Positions 17,230 to 26,226 of a DNA stretch of 64,000 bases are shown piece after piece. The notes under the pieces are model-generated. The model was not told the DNA's origin. It did not search any database and saw nothing but the letters and a program-made list of their open reading frames with translations. The stretch is from positions 2,604,001 to 2,668,000 of the forward strand of contig NZ_CP071321.1 of the NCBI RefSeq assembly GCF_017309585.1, in the 5' to 3' direction. Position numbers and translations under genes: made by a program. The stretch comes from Nitrogeniibacter aestuarii. GTDB lineage: Bacteria > Pseudomonadota > Gammaproteobacteria > Burkholderiales > Rhodocyclaceae. The first letter of the stretch is position 1. Each line of letters begins with the position of its first letter.

Positions 17230-18321
17230 ATGACCTTGCTTGAAGTCGATCAGCTCACGCTGGCCTACGGCCGCCACCTGGTGGTGGATTTGCTGGACTT
17301 TGCCCTCGAAAAGGGCAGTATCGGATGCCTGCTCGGTCCCTCGGGTTGCGGCAAGACCACCGTCTTGCGCGCCATTGCGGGCTTCGAGCGCGTCCATGGC
17401 GGCAGCATCCGCATCGGTGCCGAACAGGTCAGCGGTACCGGCGTGCACATCCCCCCCGAGCGTCGGCGCATCGGCATGGTGTTCCAGGACTATGCGCTAT
17501 TCCCACACCTGACGATTCGCGACAATATCGGCTTCGGCCTTCACCGTGCCGATGCCGGCACCCGGAGCCGACGCGTCGACGCCATGCTCGAGCTGGTGGG
17601 CCTCGGGCCGCAGGCCCAACGATTTCCGCATGAACTCTCCGGTGGGCAGCAGCAGCGGGTCGCACTCGCGCGAGCACTGGCCCCCGCCCCCGATCTGCTG
17701 CTCATGGATGAGCCCTTTTCCAACCTGGACGTCGAGCTGCGCGAGCGCCTGTCGCTCGAAGTGCGGGCCATTCTCAAGGAAACCGGAACCACCGCCATTC
17801 TGGTGACCCATGACCAGAATGAGGCTTTCGCCGTGGCGGATGTGATCGGTCTCATGCACGACGGCGCGCTTCAGCAATGGGACACGCCCTACAACCTGTA
17901 TCACAAGCCGGTGAACCGCTTCGTGGCGGACTTCATCGGCCAGGGTGTGCTGATCCCCGGTCGCATCATCGGCGAGAACCAGGTCAAGATCGCCCTGGGC
18001 ACCTTGCGCAGCGAGTTGCCCATGGACTGCGGCCCGCTTGGCATCTGCCCGCCCGGCTCGGACGTGGACGTGTTGCTCCGCCCCGATGACGTGGTTCATG
18101 ACGACGCCAGCGAACAGACGGCCGTTGTGACCAACAAGGCGTTCCGGGGTGCCGACATCCTCTACACCCTGGAACTCGACAACGGCGTCAAGCTGCTCTC
18201 GCTGGTGCCCAGTCATCACAATCATGCGCTGGGCGAACGTATCGGCATCCGGCTCAATGTGGATCACGTGATCACCTTTTTCGAGCCCGCGCGATTGCCC
18301 GAGAGCGAACTCGATTCATGA
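17230..18321 (+). CDS. fbpC: Ferric iron ABC transporter ATP-binding protein
   Basis: A 363-residue ATPase of the FbpC/CysA subgroup that energises FbpB. Walker A is GPSGCGKTT, the signature motif LSGGQQQRVALARAL, Walker B LLLMDEPFSNLD, and the switch histidine is in LVTHDQNEAF. A C-terminal TOBE-type regulatory domain covers about residues 240-355. The start ATG 17230 gives the usual N-terminus MTLLEVDQLTLAYG. An upstream frame from 17170 lies in the promoter. Its last four bases overlap aat (ATGA), coupling iron transport with an N-degron transferase in one transcript. Confidence 0.95.
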   Translation: MTLLEVDQLTLAYGRHLVVDLLDFALEKGSIGCLLGPSGCGKTTVLRAIAGFERVHGGSIRIGAEQVSGTGVHIPPERRRIGMVFQDYALFPHLTIRDNIGFGLHRADAGTRSRRVDAMLELVGLGPQAQRFPHELSGGQQQRVALARALAPAPDLLLMDEPFSNLDVELRERLSLEVRAILKETGTTAILVTHDQNEAFAVADVIGLMHDGALQQWDTPYNLYHKPVNRFVADFIGQGVLIPGRIIGENQVKIALGTLRSELPMDCGPLGICPPGSDVDVLLRPDDVVHDDASEQTAVVTNKAFRGADILYTLELDNGVKLLSLVPSHHNHALGERIGIRLNVDHVITFFEPARLPESELDS

Positions 18322-19010
18322 TTCCCTGGCTCACCGAGCCGGCCTTCCCCCCGGTCACACAGGCACTCGAAGAACCCAACGGACTGCTTGCCGCAGGCGG
18401 CTCGCTGGAGCCGCACTGGCTGCTTGCTTCGTATCGTCGAGGCATCTTCCCCTGGTTCAGTGACGGGGAACCGATCCTGTGGTGGAGCCCCGATCCGCGC
18501 ATGATCCTGCGTCCGGGTCACATCAAGGTGTCACGCAGCCTGCGCAAGACACTGCGTCAGGGGAAATTCGAATTGCGCGTCGACAGCGACTTCCCGGCCG
18601 TGATCCATGCCTGCGGCCAGCTGCGAGCGCAAACCCATGGCACCTGGATCACCCCGCACATGGAGCGCGCCTACTGCCGGCTGCACGAACAGGGCTTCGC
18701 GCACAGTATCGAGAGCTGGCTGGACGGCCAGCTGGTGGGTGGCCTGTACGGGGTTGCGCTCGATCGCGCGTTTTTTGGCGAATCGATGTTCTCCATGGTC
18801 ACTGATGCCTCCAAAGTGGCGCTGGTGCACCTGGGCGAACTGCTTGAGCCACGCGGATTTGGCGTGATAGATTGCCAGATGACGACGGCGCATTTGCGCT
18901 CCATGGGTGGCGAAGAGATCCCCAGAGCGCAGTTCGTCGAGGAACTCAACCGTCTGGTGTCACCCTTACCGACGCCGCAGGATTGGCGCCGACCCGACGG
19001 AGATTCATGA
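18318..19010 (+). CDS. aat: Leucyl/phenylalanyl-tRNA--protein transferase
   Basis: It transfers Leu or Phe from aminoacyl-tRNA to proteins with N-terminal Lys or Arg, creating a primary N-degron read by ClpS/ClpAP. The 230-residue length is typical. Family stretches are AFPPVTQALEEPNGLLAAGG, YRRGIFPWF, ILWWSPDPRMIL, HGTWIT, SIESWLDGQLVGGLYGV, and FFGESMFS. It overlaps fbpC by 4 bp and is followed 18 bp later by bpt, so both N-degron transferases lie in one operon under the iron-linked fbpC promoter. Confidence 0.96.
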   Translation: MIPWLTEPAFPPVTQALEEPNGLLAAGGSLEPHWLLASYRRGIFPWFSDGEPILWWSPDPRMILRPGHIKVSRSLRKTLRQGKFELRVDSDFPAVIHACGQLRAQTHGTWITPHMERAYCRLHEQGFAHSIESWLDGQLVGGLYGVALDRAFFGESMFSMVTDASKVALVHLGELLEPRGFGVIDCQMTTAHLRSMGGEEIPRAQFVEELNRLVSPLPTPQDWRRPDGDS

Positions 19011-19028
19011 GGACGCCCCCAACGGCCC

Positions 19029-19760
19029 ATGCAGCAGGATTATCCCTACGCCCTCATTCAGTTCTATGTGACCGGTCCGTACGACTGCTCGTATCTGGCG
19101 GATCAGCGGGCTCGCTCGCAGGTCGCCACGCCCAACCACATCATTGACACACCGGTCTATTCGGAACTGGTTCGAAACGGTTTTCGACGCAGCGGTGTCT
19201 TCACCTACCGGCCTTACTGCGATCACTGCCGGGCCTGTGTGCCTGTCCGGGTCCCGGTCGCGAAGTTCGTCCCCAACCGCTCCCAGAAGCGCGCGTTGCA
19301 ACGACACCACCAGATGACCGTGCGCGAGATGCCGCTCGAATTCAATGACGAGCACTATCAGCTTTACCAGCGATATCAACTGGCCCGGCACGCGGGCGGC
19401 GGCATGGACCAGGACAGCCGCGAACAGTATGGTCACTTCCTGCTTCAGAGCCATGTGGACACGCGGCTCATCGAGTTTCGCCAGGATGGCATCCTGCGCA
19501 TGGTGTGCATCATCGACTGGCTCACCGATGGTCTGTCGAGCGTCTACACCTTCTTCGACCCGGAAATCCCCAACGCCAGCTACGGGACCTGGGGCGTGCT
19601 CTGGCAGATCGAGGCCTGCCGCCAGCTCAACCTGCCCTACCTCTACCTGGGCTACTGGATCCGCGACAGCCGCAAAATGGCCTACAAATCGCGTTTCCGC
19701 CCGCTCGAAGGGCGAGTCGCCGGCAACTGGCGTCCGCTGACCGACAGCGACTTCGAGTAG
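19029..19760 (+). CDS. bpt: Aspartate/glutamate leucyltransferase (bacterial arginyltransferase homolog)
   Basis: It adds leucine to proteins with N-terminal Asp or Glu, the second branch of the bacterial N-degron pathway (Bpt, formerly Ate). The 243-residue product has the N-terminal cysteine motif YDCSYL and the CDHCRACVPVRV cluster, then FFDPEIPNASYGTWGVLWQI and YLYLGYWIRDSRKMAYK, all characteristic of the family. It lies 18 bp after aat. pyrD follows after 81 bp, probably with its own expression signals. Confidence 0.96.
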   Translation: MQQDYPYALIQFYVTGPYDCSYLADQRARSQVATPNHIIDTPVYSELVRNGFRRSGVFTYRPYCDHCRACVPVRVPVAKFVPNRSQKRALQRHHQMTVREMPLEFNDEHYQLYQRYQLARHAGGGMDQDSREQYGHFLLQSHVDTRLIEFRQDGILRMVCIIDWLTDGLSSVYTFFDPEIPNASYGTWGVLWQIEACRQLNLPYLYLGYWIRDSRKMAYKSRFRPLEGRVAGNWRPLTDSDFE

Positions 19761-19841
19761 CCATCAGACCCGCCTGAAACGGGCTTAAAAGGCTGACGCA
19801 ACGCAACAAATCAGGGCAGCAGTGGAGTAAAATGCGCCGCT

Positions 19842-20852
19842 ATGCTCTACGACCTCGCACGCCCCCTGCTCTTCGCGCTTGACGCGGAATCCGCCCACGA
19901 AATGTCCCTGTCCGCGCTGTCGCGCCTGGGCGCGCTCTTGCCGCCTGCCAAGCCGTTGCCGGCCACGCCGACGACGGTCATGGGCATCGAGTTTCCCAAC
20001 AAGGTGGGCCTTGCCGCCGGGCTGGACAAGAACGGAGAAGCCATCGACGGTCTGGCCCGCTTCGGATTCGGCTTCATCGAGATCGGCACCATCACGCCAC
20101 GTCCGCAACCGGGCAACCCGAAGCCGCGCCTGTTCCGGCTGCCCGAGGTCAAGGGCATCATCAACCGTATGGGTTTCAACAACCACGGGGTCGATGCGCT
20201 GATCGAAAACGTCAAGGCGGCCAAATTCAAGGGCGTGCTGGGCATCAATATCGGCAAGAACTTCGACACGCCGATTGAAAACGCCGTGGATGACTATCTG
20301 GCCTGCCTCGAAAAGGTCTATGCCCTGGCCACCTACGTGACGGTGAACATCTCGTCACCCAACACCAAGAACCTCCGTGCGTTGCAAGGCGCTTCAGAGC
20401 TCGATGGCCTGCTCGGCCCGCTCAAGGCGGCCCAGACACGACTGGCCGACACCCACGGGCGCTACGTACCGTTCGCCCTCAAGATCGCGCCGGACCTCGA
20501 AGCCGATCAGGTCACCAACATTGCAGACGCACTCAAGCGCCACCACATCGACGCGGTGATCGCCACCAACACGACCATCGCCCGCGACAAGGTCCAGGGC
20601 GTCAAACATGGTGACGAACAAGGCGGCTTGTCCGGCGCGCCGGTGCGCGAGTCGAGCACGCATATCATCCAGTCGCTGTCGCAACAGCTCGCTGGCGAAC
20701 TGCCGATCATTGGCGTCGGCGGCATTCTGGGTGGCCGTGACGCGCTTGAAAAGATCGAGGCCGGCGCTTCGCTGGTCCAGGTCTACAGCGGGCTCATCTA
20801 CCGCGGTCCGGCGCTGGTGCGCGATTGCGTCAGCACCACGGCCAGTGTGTAA
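19842..20852 (+). CDS. pyrD: Quinone-dependent dihydroorotate dehydrogenase (class 2)
   Basis: A membrane-associated FMN enzyme that oxidises dihydroorotate to orotate in pyrimidine synthesis, passing electrons to quinone. At 336 residues it has the class 2 N-terminal helix extension (MLYDLARPLLFALDAE), then KVGLAAGLDKNGEAID, EIGTITPRPQPGNPKPRLFR, NRMGFNN, VNISSPNT and the catalytic-serine region, and finally GVGGILGGRDALEKIEAGA and VQVYSGLIY. It shares a strand with fbpC-aat-bpt but may have its own promoter in the 81-bp gap. Confidence 0.97.
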   Translation: MLYDLARPLLFALDAESAHEMSLSALSRLGALLPPAKPLPATPTTVMGIEFPNKVGLAAGLDKNGEAIDGLARFGFGFIEIGTITPRPQPGNPKPRLFRLPEVKGIINRMGFNNHGVDALIENVKAAKFKGVLGINIGKNFDTPIENAVDDYLACLEKVYALATYVTVNISSPNTKNLRALQGASELDGLLGPLKAAQTRLADTHGRYVPFALKIAPDLEADQVTNIADALKRHHIDAVIATNTTIARDKVQGVKHGDEQGGLSGAPVRESSTHIIQSLSQQLAGELPIIGVGGILGGRDALEKIEAGASLVQVYSGLIYRGPALVRDCVSTTASV

Positions 20853-20953
20853 GCCGCACGCGGGCGTGACGGTCATATACCTATAACTTCAGCAGGGTTG
20901 AGCCCCCCTGACCGGCAAGCGATAATCGACGACTTGGGAAAATTCAAGCGCAT

Positions 20954-21538
20954 ATGAGCAGTTATCTTTTCGTCATTCTCGGCGCCGTTCTGGTGAACAA
21001 CGTGGTGCTGGTCCGCATTCTGGGCCTGTGTCCGTTCATGGGTGTCTCCAAAAAGCTCGAAACCGCCATTGGCATGGGGGCAGCGACAACATTCGTGCTC
21101 ACCCTGGGCAGCGGTACGAGTTACCTGATCGACCACTATCTGCTGGTGCCGAACGATCTGGTTTATCTGCGCACGCTGTCCTTCATCGTGGTTATTGCCG
21201 CCATTGTCCAGCTGACCGAGCTGGTCATTCACAAGACCAGCCCGCTACTGCATCAGGTGCTTGGCATCTACCTGCCGTTGATTACCACCAACTGCGCGGT
21301 GCTCGGTGTGCCCTTGCTCAATGTGGGCCTGCGACACAACCTGCTCGAATCCCTGCTGTTCGGCTTTGGCAGCTCGATCGGCTTCACGCTGGCGCTGATC
21401 CTCTTCGCCGGCATCCGCGAGCGCCTCGACGGCGCCGACGTGCCGCTGCCGTTCAAGGGCACCGCCATCGCCATGATCACCGCCGGCCTCATGAGCCTTG
21501 CCTTCATGGGCTTTGCCGGCCTGGACCGCTACCAGTGA
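20954..21538 (+). CDS. rsxA: Rnf/Rsx electron transport complex subunit A
   Basis: An integral membrane subunit of 194 residues with about six spans. It is part of the ion-pumping Rnf complex, which in E. coli form (Rsx) keeps SoxR reduced. Segments NNVVLVRILGLCPFMGVSKK and NCAVLGVPLL are diagnostic and include the cysteines that hold the intramembrane iron-sulfur centre shared with RsxE. First gene of the rsxABCDGE-nth cluster. Confidence 0.96.
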   Translation: MSSYLFVILGAVLVNNVVLVRILGLCPFMGVSKKLETAIGMGAATTFVLTLGSGTSYLIDHYLLVPNDLVYLRTLSFIVVIAAIVQLTELVIHKTSPLLHQVLGIYLPLITTNCAVLGVPLLNVGLRHNLLESLLFGFGSSIGFTLALILFAGIRERLDGADVPLPFKGTAIAMITAGLMSLAFMGFAGLDRYQ

Positions 21539-21596
21539 CACCCATGAGTACACGCTTGCACCTCATGACAGCCACACACACCGAGAGCACACGTTC

Positions 21597-22148
21597 ATGC
21601 TGACCGCCATCATCGTCATGGCCGGCATCGCCATCGTGCTCGGTGGCGCACTCGGTTTTGCCGCCATCCGCTTCAAGGTCGAAGGCGACCCGCTGGTGGA
21701 CAAGATCGATGAGATCCTGCCCCAGACCCAGTGTGGCCAGTGCGGCTTCCCCGGTTGCCGGCCCTATGCCGAGGCCATCGCCAACGGCGAGGCCGACATC
21801 AACCAGTGCCCGCCGGGCGGTGAAGAGGGCATCCGTCACCTGGCCGATCTGCTCGGGCGCGAGTTCAAACCCCTGGATGAAGAACACGGTGTCGAAAAGC
21901 CCAAATCCGTCGCGCTGATTGACGAAGAGACCTGCATCGGCTGCACCTTGTGCATCCAGGCCTGTCCGGTCGATGCCATTGTGGGCGCCGCCAAGCAGAT
22001 GCACACCGTGATCGAAAAGGAATGCACCGGCTGCGAACTGTGCCTGGCGCCCTGCCCGGTCGATTGCATCACCATGGAGCCGCTGCCCGAAACGGTCAAG
22101 AACTGGAAGTGGCGTTACCCGGTCATCAAGCTCAAGGAGGTTGCATGA
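21597..22148 (+). CDS. rsxB: Rnf/Rsx electron transport complex ferredoxin subunit B
   Basis: A 183-residue ferredoxin subunit. It has one N-terminal membrane span, then a 4Fe-4S domain of the Fer4_7 type (CGQCGFPGCRPYAEAI), then two classic 4Fe-4S motifs, CIGCTLCIQACP and CTGCELCLAPCP. ATG 21597 is chosen because it places the membrane anchor first. The upstream frame from 21498 overlaps the rsxA end. It overlaps rsxC by 4 bp. Confidence 0.96.
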   Translation: MLTAIIVMAGIAIVLGGALGFAAIRFKVEGDPLVDKIDEILPQTQCGQCGFPGCRPYAEAIANGEADINQCPPGGEEGIRHLADLLGREFKPLDEEHGVEKPKSVALIDEETCIGCTLCIQACPVDAIVGAAKQMHTVIEKECTGCELCLAPCPVDCITMEPLPETVKNWKWRYPVIKLKEVA

Positions 22149-23845
22149 TCGCCGGGCTCTTCAAGTTCAATGGCGGCGTCAAACCCGATACGCACAAGAA
22201 CGAATCGGCGCAGACACCGATTCGCACGGCACCGATGCCGGCCCGGCTCTTCGTGCCCTTGCGCCAGAGTGCTCGAACGACCGCACGCTGCATTGTCCAG
22301 CCGGGCCAGAAGGTCCTCAAAGGCGAGCGCATCGGCGTACCCGACGAATTCCTCGGTACCGCCATCCATGCGCCCACTTCGGGAACGGTCATCGGCGTTG
22401 AACTGCACACCATGGCCCACGCCTCGGGGCTGGGCACTCGCTGCGTCATCATCGAAGCCGACGGCGAAGATCGCTGGATCGATCACCATGGCTTCGACAA
22501 GGTCGATGCCACCCGCGAGGACAAACTCGCCTGGCTGCGCGACTGCGGCGTGGTGGGCCTCGGGGGGGCGACCTTCCCGAGCCATATCAAGGCCGGACGC
22601 GGTACGGGCATCGATACCCTGGTGCTCAACGGGGCCGAGTGCGAACCCTGGATCACCTGCGATGACCGCCTCATGCGCGAACAGCCCGCCGACATTCTCG
22701 CCGGCGCACTGATCCTGCAGGAACTGGTCGGTGCCACCCGCATTGTCGTCGGTATCGAGGACAACAAGCCCGAAGCCATCGAGGCAATGCGCGCCGCAGT
22801 GAAAGACACCGACGGCGACATCACCGTGACGGCCATCCCGTCGATTTACCCGGCGGGTGGCGAAAAGCAGCTCATTCGTGTGCTTACCGGCATCGAGATC
22901 CCCCACGGCAAACTGGGGGCGGACTTTGGCGTGCAGTGTTTCAACGTGGGCACGGCCCGGGCGGTTTATCGCGCCATGGCCTTCGGTGAGCCGCTGATCT
23001 CCCGTGTCGTCACGCTCACCGGCAATGTCGAGCAACCGGGCAATGTGGACGCGCTCATCGGCACGCCGGTGACGGACCTGATCGCCCAGGCGCGCCCCAA
23101 GGCCGATACCAACCGCACCCTGCTGGGCGGGCCCATGATGGGCTTCGAGTTACCGGCGCAGGACGTCCCGCTGGGCAAGGGCATCAACTGTCTGATTGCC
23201 TGCTCGCCGTCACTCTTCCCGCCACCGCCGCCCGAAATGAACTGCATTCGTTGCGGTGCCTGCGCGCGCGCCTGCCCGGCCGATCTTCAGCCGTTCGAGC
23301 TGTACTGGTTCTCGCGCGCGAAGAACTTCGGCAAGGCCCAGGAATATCACCTGTTCGACTGCATCGAGTGCGGTTGCTGTGCCTATGTGTGCCCGTCCCA
23401 CATCCGGCTGGTGGACTACTACCGCTTCTCCAAGAGCGAGATCTGGGCACGCGAGCGGGAAAAAGCCGCTGCCGATGCCGCTCGGGATCGCTTCGAGTTC
23501 CGTAACGAGCGCCAGGAGCGGGAGAAGCGCGAGAAGGCCGAACGCCTTGCAGCCAAGGCTGCCGCCACCAAGGCCAAACTGGCTGAAGAGGCCAAAGCCA
23601 AGGAAGGTGAGTCCGGCGCTGATACGGGCGCCAAAGCGGGTGAAGATGACGCCAAGGCCGCCTTGATCAAGGCGGCGCTGGAGCGGGCCAAACAGCAAAA
23701 GGCGCAGGTTCAGGCCAAGAACACCGACAACCTGCCGCCCGGCGTCGAAGCACAGATTGCCGAAGCCGAAGCACGGCGTCAGGCCGAGCTTGCGCCCGAA
23801 GTACCAGCCCAAGACACCCCGCCCGACGCACCGGAAAAACAGTGA
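22145..23845 (+). CDS. rsxC: Rnf/Rsx electron transport complex subunit C
   Basis: A 566-residue NADH-interacting subunit with FMN/NADH-binding fold segments (GLGGATFPSHIK, NGAECEPWITCDDRLM). Two 4Fe-4S motifs follow, CIRCGACARACP and CIECGCCAYVCP. After about residue 430 comes a charged Ala/Lys/Glu-rich tail of roughly 130 residues, ending PDAPEKQ, predicted as helical and low complexity, like the repeats in gammaproteobacterial RsxC. ATG 22145 overlaps rsxB by 4 bp, and the stop overlaps the rsxD ATG. Confidence 0.95.
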   Translation: MIAGLFKFNGGVKPDTHKNESAQTPIRTAPMPARLFVPLRQSARTTARCIVQPGQKVLKGERIGVPDEFLGTAIHAPTSGTVIGVELHTMAHASGLGTRCVIIEADGEDRWIDHHGFDKVDATREDKLAWLRDCGVVGLGGATFPSHIKAGRGTGIDTLVLNGAECEPWITCDDRLMREQPADILAGALILQELVGATRIVVGIEDNKPEAIEAMRAAVKDTDGDITVTAIPSIYPAGGEKQLIRVLTGIEIPHGKLGADFGVQCFNVGTARAVYRAMAFGEPLISRVVTLTGNVEQPGNVDALIGTPVTDLIAQARPKADTNRTLLGGPMMGFELPAQDVPLGKGINCLIACSPSLFPPPPPEMNCIRCGACARACPADLQPFELYWFSRAKNFGKAQEYHLFDCIECGCCAYVCPSHIRLVDYYRFSKSEIWAREREKAAADAARDRFEFRNERQEREKREKAERLAAKAAATKAKLAEEAKAKEGESGADTGAKAGEDDAKAALIKAALERAKQQKAQVQAKNTDNLPPGVEAQIAEAEARRQAELAPEVPAQDTPPDAPEKQ

Positions 23846-24849
23846 TGTTCACGTCCCCCTTCGTACGCAAACCCGCCAGTGTCCAGCAGGTGATGTTCAC
23901 CGTGCTGGTCGCACTCGTACCGGGCGTGGCCATCTACGTATCGCAGTTCGGGCCCGGCATTGTGGTGAACCTGCTGATCGCCTCGCTGGCCGCCATCGCC
24001 GCAGAGGCCCTCGTGCTGTGGTTGCGAAAGAAACCAGTCGGTCTTTATGTGACCGATCTGTCGGCAGTGGTCACGGCCTGGCTCATCGCACTGGCGTTTC
24101 CGCCCATCATTCCCGCCTGGATTCTCATCCTGGCGACGGTGCTGGCCGTGGTCGCCGTCAAGCACCTGTACGGCGGTCTGGGGCAAAACCCCTTCAACCC
24201 GGCCATGGCGGCTTACTGCCTGATGATCGTCGCGTATCCGTCTGCCATGTCCCAGTGGCCGCCTGCCGGCTGGATGGATCTGGCGACGCACTGGCAGCAC
24301 ATCGTCGGTGGCAACATGGACGCCATCACGGGCGCCACGCCGCTCGATGCGATGCGCACCGGTGTCCGTGGCAATGCCACTGTTCATGACGTTCTCCAGG
24401 GCAATGCATTCGGCGTGCTCGGTGGCGCGGGCTGGGAATACATCGGTCTTGGCTATCTCGTCGGCGGCCTCTTCATGTGGTGGCGCAAGACCATTACATG
24501 GCACCTGCCCGTGGCCTTTCTGGCCGGTATGGCTGCGATCTCGGGCCTGTTCTGGCTGATCGACAGCACTCGATACGCCTCTCCCCTGTTCCATCTGGCC
24601 AGCGGCGGCGCCCTGCTGGCGGCCTTCTTCATCGTGACTGATCCGGTCTCGGGCGCGAGTACGCCGCGCGGCAAACTCATCTTCGCGGCGGGCATCGGCG
24701 TCATTGCCTATTTCATCCGCACCTTCGGCGCGTATCCGGACGGTATTGCCTTTGCCGTTCTGCTCATGAACATCTGCGTTCCGCTCATCGACATGAAGAC
24801 CCAACCCGCCGTCTTCGGACACAAAGGGTCGAACGGAGGGGCGTCATGA
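23845..24849 (+). CDS. rsxD: Rnf/Rsx electron transport complex subunit D
   Basis: A 334-residue polytopic subunit. The covalent FMN threonine is in the motif DAITGATPLDAMR. Other family segments are YGGLGQNPFNPAM and ASGGALLAAFFIVTDPVSG. The start is either GTG 23842 or ATG 23845. ATG is chosen because it forms a TGATG junction with the rsxC stop. It overlaps rsxG by 4 bp. Confidence 0.95.
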   Translation: MFTSPFVRKPASVQQVMFTVLVALVPGVAIYVSQFGPGIVVNLLIASLAAIAAEALVLWLRKKPVGLYVTDLSAVVTAWLIALAFPPIIPAWILILATVLAVVAVKHLYGGLGQNPFNPAMAAYCLMIVAYPSAMSQWPPAGWMDLATHWQHIVGGNMDAITGATPLDAMRTGVRGNATVHDVLQGNAFGVLGGAGWEYIGLGYLVGGLFMWWRKTITWHLPVAFLAGMAAISGLFWLIDSTRYASPLFHLASGGALLAAFFIVTDPVSGASTPRGKLIFAAGIGVIAYFIRTFGAYPDGIAFAVLLMNICVPLIDMKTQPAVFGHKGSNGGAS

Positions 24850-25538
24850 GCACGACGCAATACACCGCCGGGCGCACCGCGGCCCGTACCGGCGCCATTC
24901 TGACCGTGTTCGCGGCCCTGTTCACGGCGGCCATGGCGTTCACCTACAGCCTCACCAAGCCGGACATCGCGGCGGCTGTTGCCGAAACGAAGCGCAAACT
25001 GATTGCCGAGGTGCTGCCGCCTGACGCCTATGACAACGCCCTGCTCGAAGACGCCATTCACCTGCCGGCCAATGAGAAGCTCGGGCTGGACGATGGCGGC
25101 ACGGTCTATCGGGCGCGCGAAGCCGGCAGTCCGGTCGCCCTCATCGTCGAAGCCCGTGCGCCCAATGGCTATGGCGGCGCCATCGGCATGATCGTCGCCG
25201 TGCGTACCGACGGGAGCCTGTCGGGTGTGCGCGTGACCGATCACAAAGAGACGCCGGGGCTGGGGGACTACGTTGATCGCAAGAAAGACAGCAACAAGGC
25301 CAGCCCGTGGATCGATCAGTTCTCGGGCACGTCGTTCGAGACCCTGCCCCGTGACGATTGGCGCGTCCAGAAAGACGGGGGCCGGTTCATCTATCGCACC
25401 GGCGCGACGATCAGCGCACGCGCCGTGATCGAAGCCGTCGCCAAGACGCTCGACTGGACCAACGCCCACCGCGAGGCGCTGTTCGCCACGCCCACGGGCA
25501 CCACCTTCAAGCCGAACGCTGGGGGGGAAGCGAAATGA
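24846..25538 (+). CDS. rsxG: Rnf/Rsx electron transport complex subunit G
   Basis: A 230-residue subunit with one N-terminal membrane span and a periplasmic FMN-binding domain. The covalent FMN threonine lies in the motif TGATISARAVIEAV. HKETPGLGDYVD is also diagnostic. It overlaps both neighbours by 4 bp (rsxD and rsxE), so translation through the cluster is coupled. Confidence 0.95.
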   Translation: MSTTQYTAGRTAARTGAILTVFAALFTAAMAFTYSLTKPDIAAAVAETKRKLIAEVLPPDAYDNALLEDAIHLPANEKLGLDDGGTVYRAREAGSPVALIVEARAPNGYGGAIGMIVAVRTDGSLSGVRVTDHKETPGLGDYVDRKKDSNKASPWIDQFSGTSFETLPRDDWRVQKDGGRFIYRTGATISARAVIEAVAKTLDWTNAHREALFATPTGTTFKPNAGGEAK

Positions 25539-26224
25539 TCGAATTCAATCGGGACAACTGGATCAACGGGCTGTGGAAGCAGAACCCGGGGCTGGTCCAG
25601 CTGCTGGGGCTGTGCCCCATCCTTGCCGTCAGCACCACCATGGTCAATGCCGTGAGTCTGGGGGTGGCCACCATCCTGGTGATGGCGCTGGCCAACCTCG
25701 GCGTGGCCATCCTGCGCAACTTCATCCCCTACGAAATCCGCATCCCGGTGTTCATTCTGGTGATTGCGTCCTTGGTGACGGTGGTCGATCTGCTCTTCAA
25801 CGCTTATCTGCACGGACTTTATCTCGTGCTCGGCATCTTCATTCCGCTGATCGTCACCAACTGCATCGTGCTCGCTCGCATCGAAGCCTTCGCCGCCAAG
25901 AACAACCCGGTTGCGTCCACCTTCGACGGCATCGCCCAAGGTATCGGCCTGCTCTGGGTGCTGGCCGTGCTGGGCGCCGTGCGCGAATTCCTGGGCTCGG
26001 GCACCCTGTTTGGCGGCATCGACCTCATCATCCCCGAGGCAAGTGCCATCAAGCTTCTGGGCGATGACTACCCGGGCTTCCTGATTGCCATCCTGCCCCC
26101 CGGGGCTTTCTTTGCGCTGGGTTGCCTGATCGCGGCATTCAACTGGCTCAACCTGCGCAAGCACGAGCACAAACCGGCACCCGCTACCCCGGTATCGACC
26201 GACGCCACCACGGCCGAGGCCTGA
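25535..26224 (+). CDS. rsxE: Rnf/Rsx electron transport complex subunit E
   Basis: A 229-residue polytopic membrane subunit related to RsxA. It carries NPGLVQLLGLCPILAVSTT and NCIVLARIEAFA, with cysteines matching the intramembrane cluster ligands. The acidic C-terminal tail ends PVSTDATTAEA. ATG 25535 overlaps the rsxG stop. The nth gene starts 2 bp after the stop. Confidence 0.95.
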   Translation: MIEFNRDNWINGLWKQNPGLVQLLGLCPILAVSTTMVNAVSLGVATILVMALANLGVAILRNFIPYEIRIPVFILVIASLVTVVDLLFNAYLHGLYLVLGIFIPLIVTNCIVLARIEAFAAKNNPVASTFDGIAQGIGLLWVLAVLGAVREFLGSGTLFGGIDLIIPEASAIKLLGDDYPGFLIAILPPGAFFALGCLIAAFNWLNLRKHEHKPAPATPVSTDATTAEA

Positions 26225-26226
26225 GC

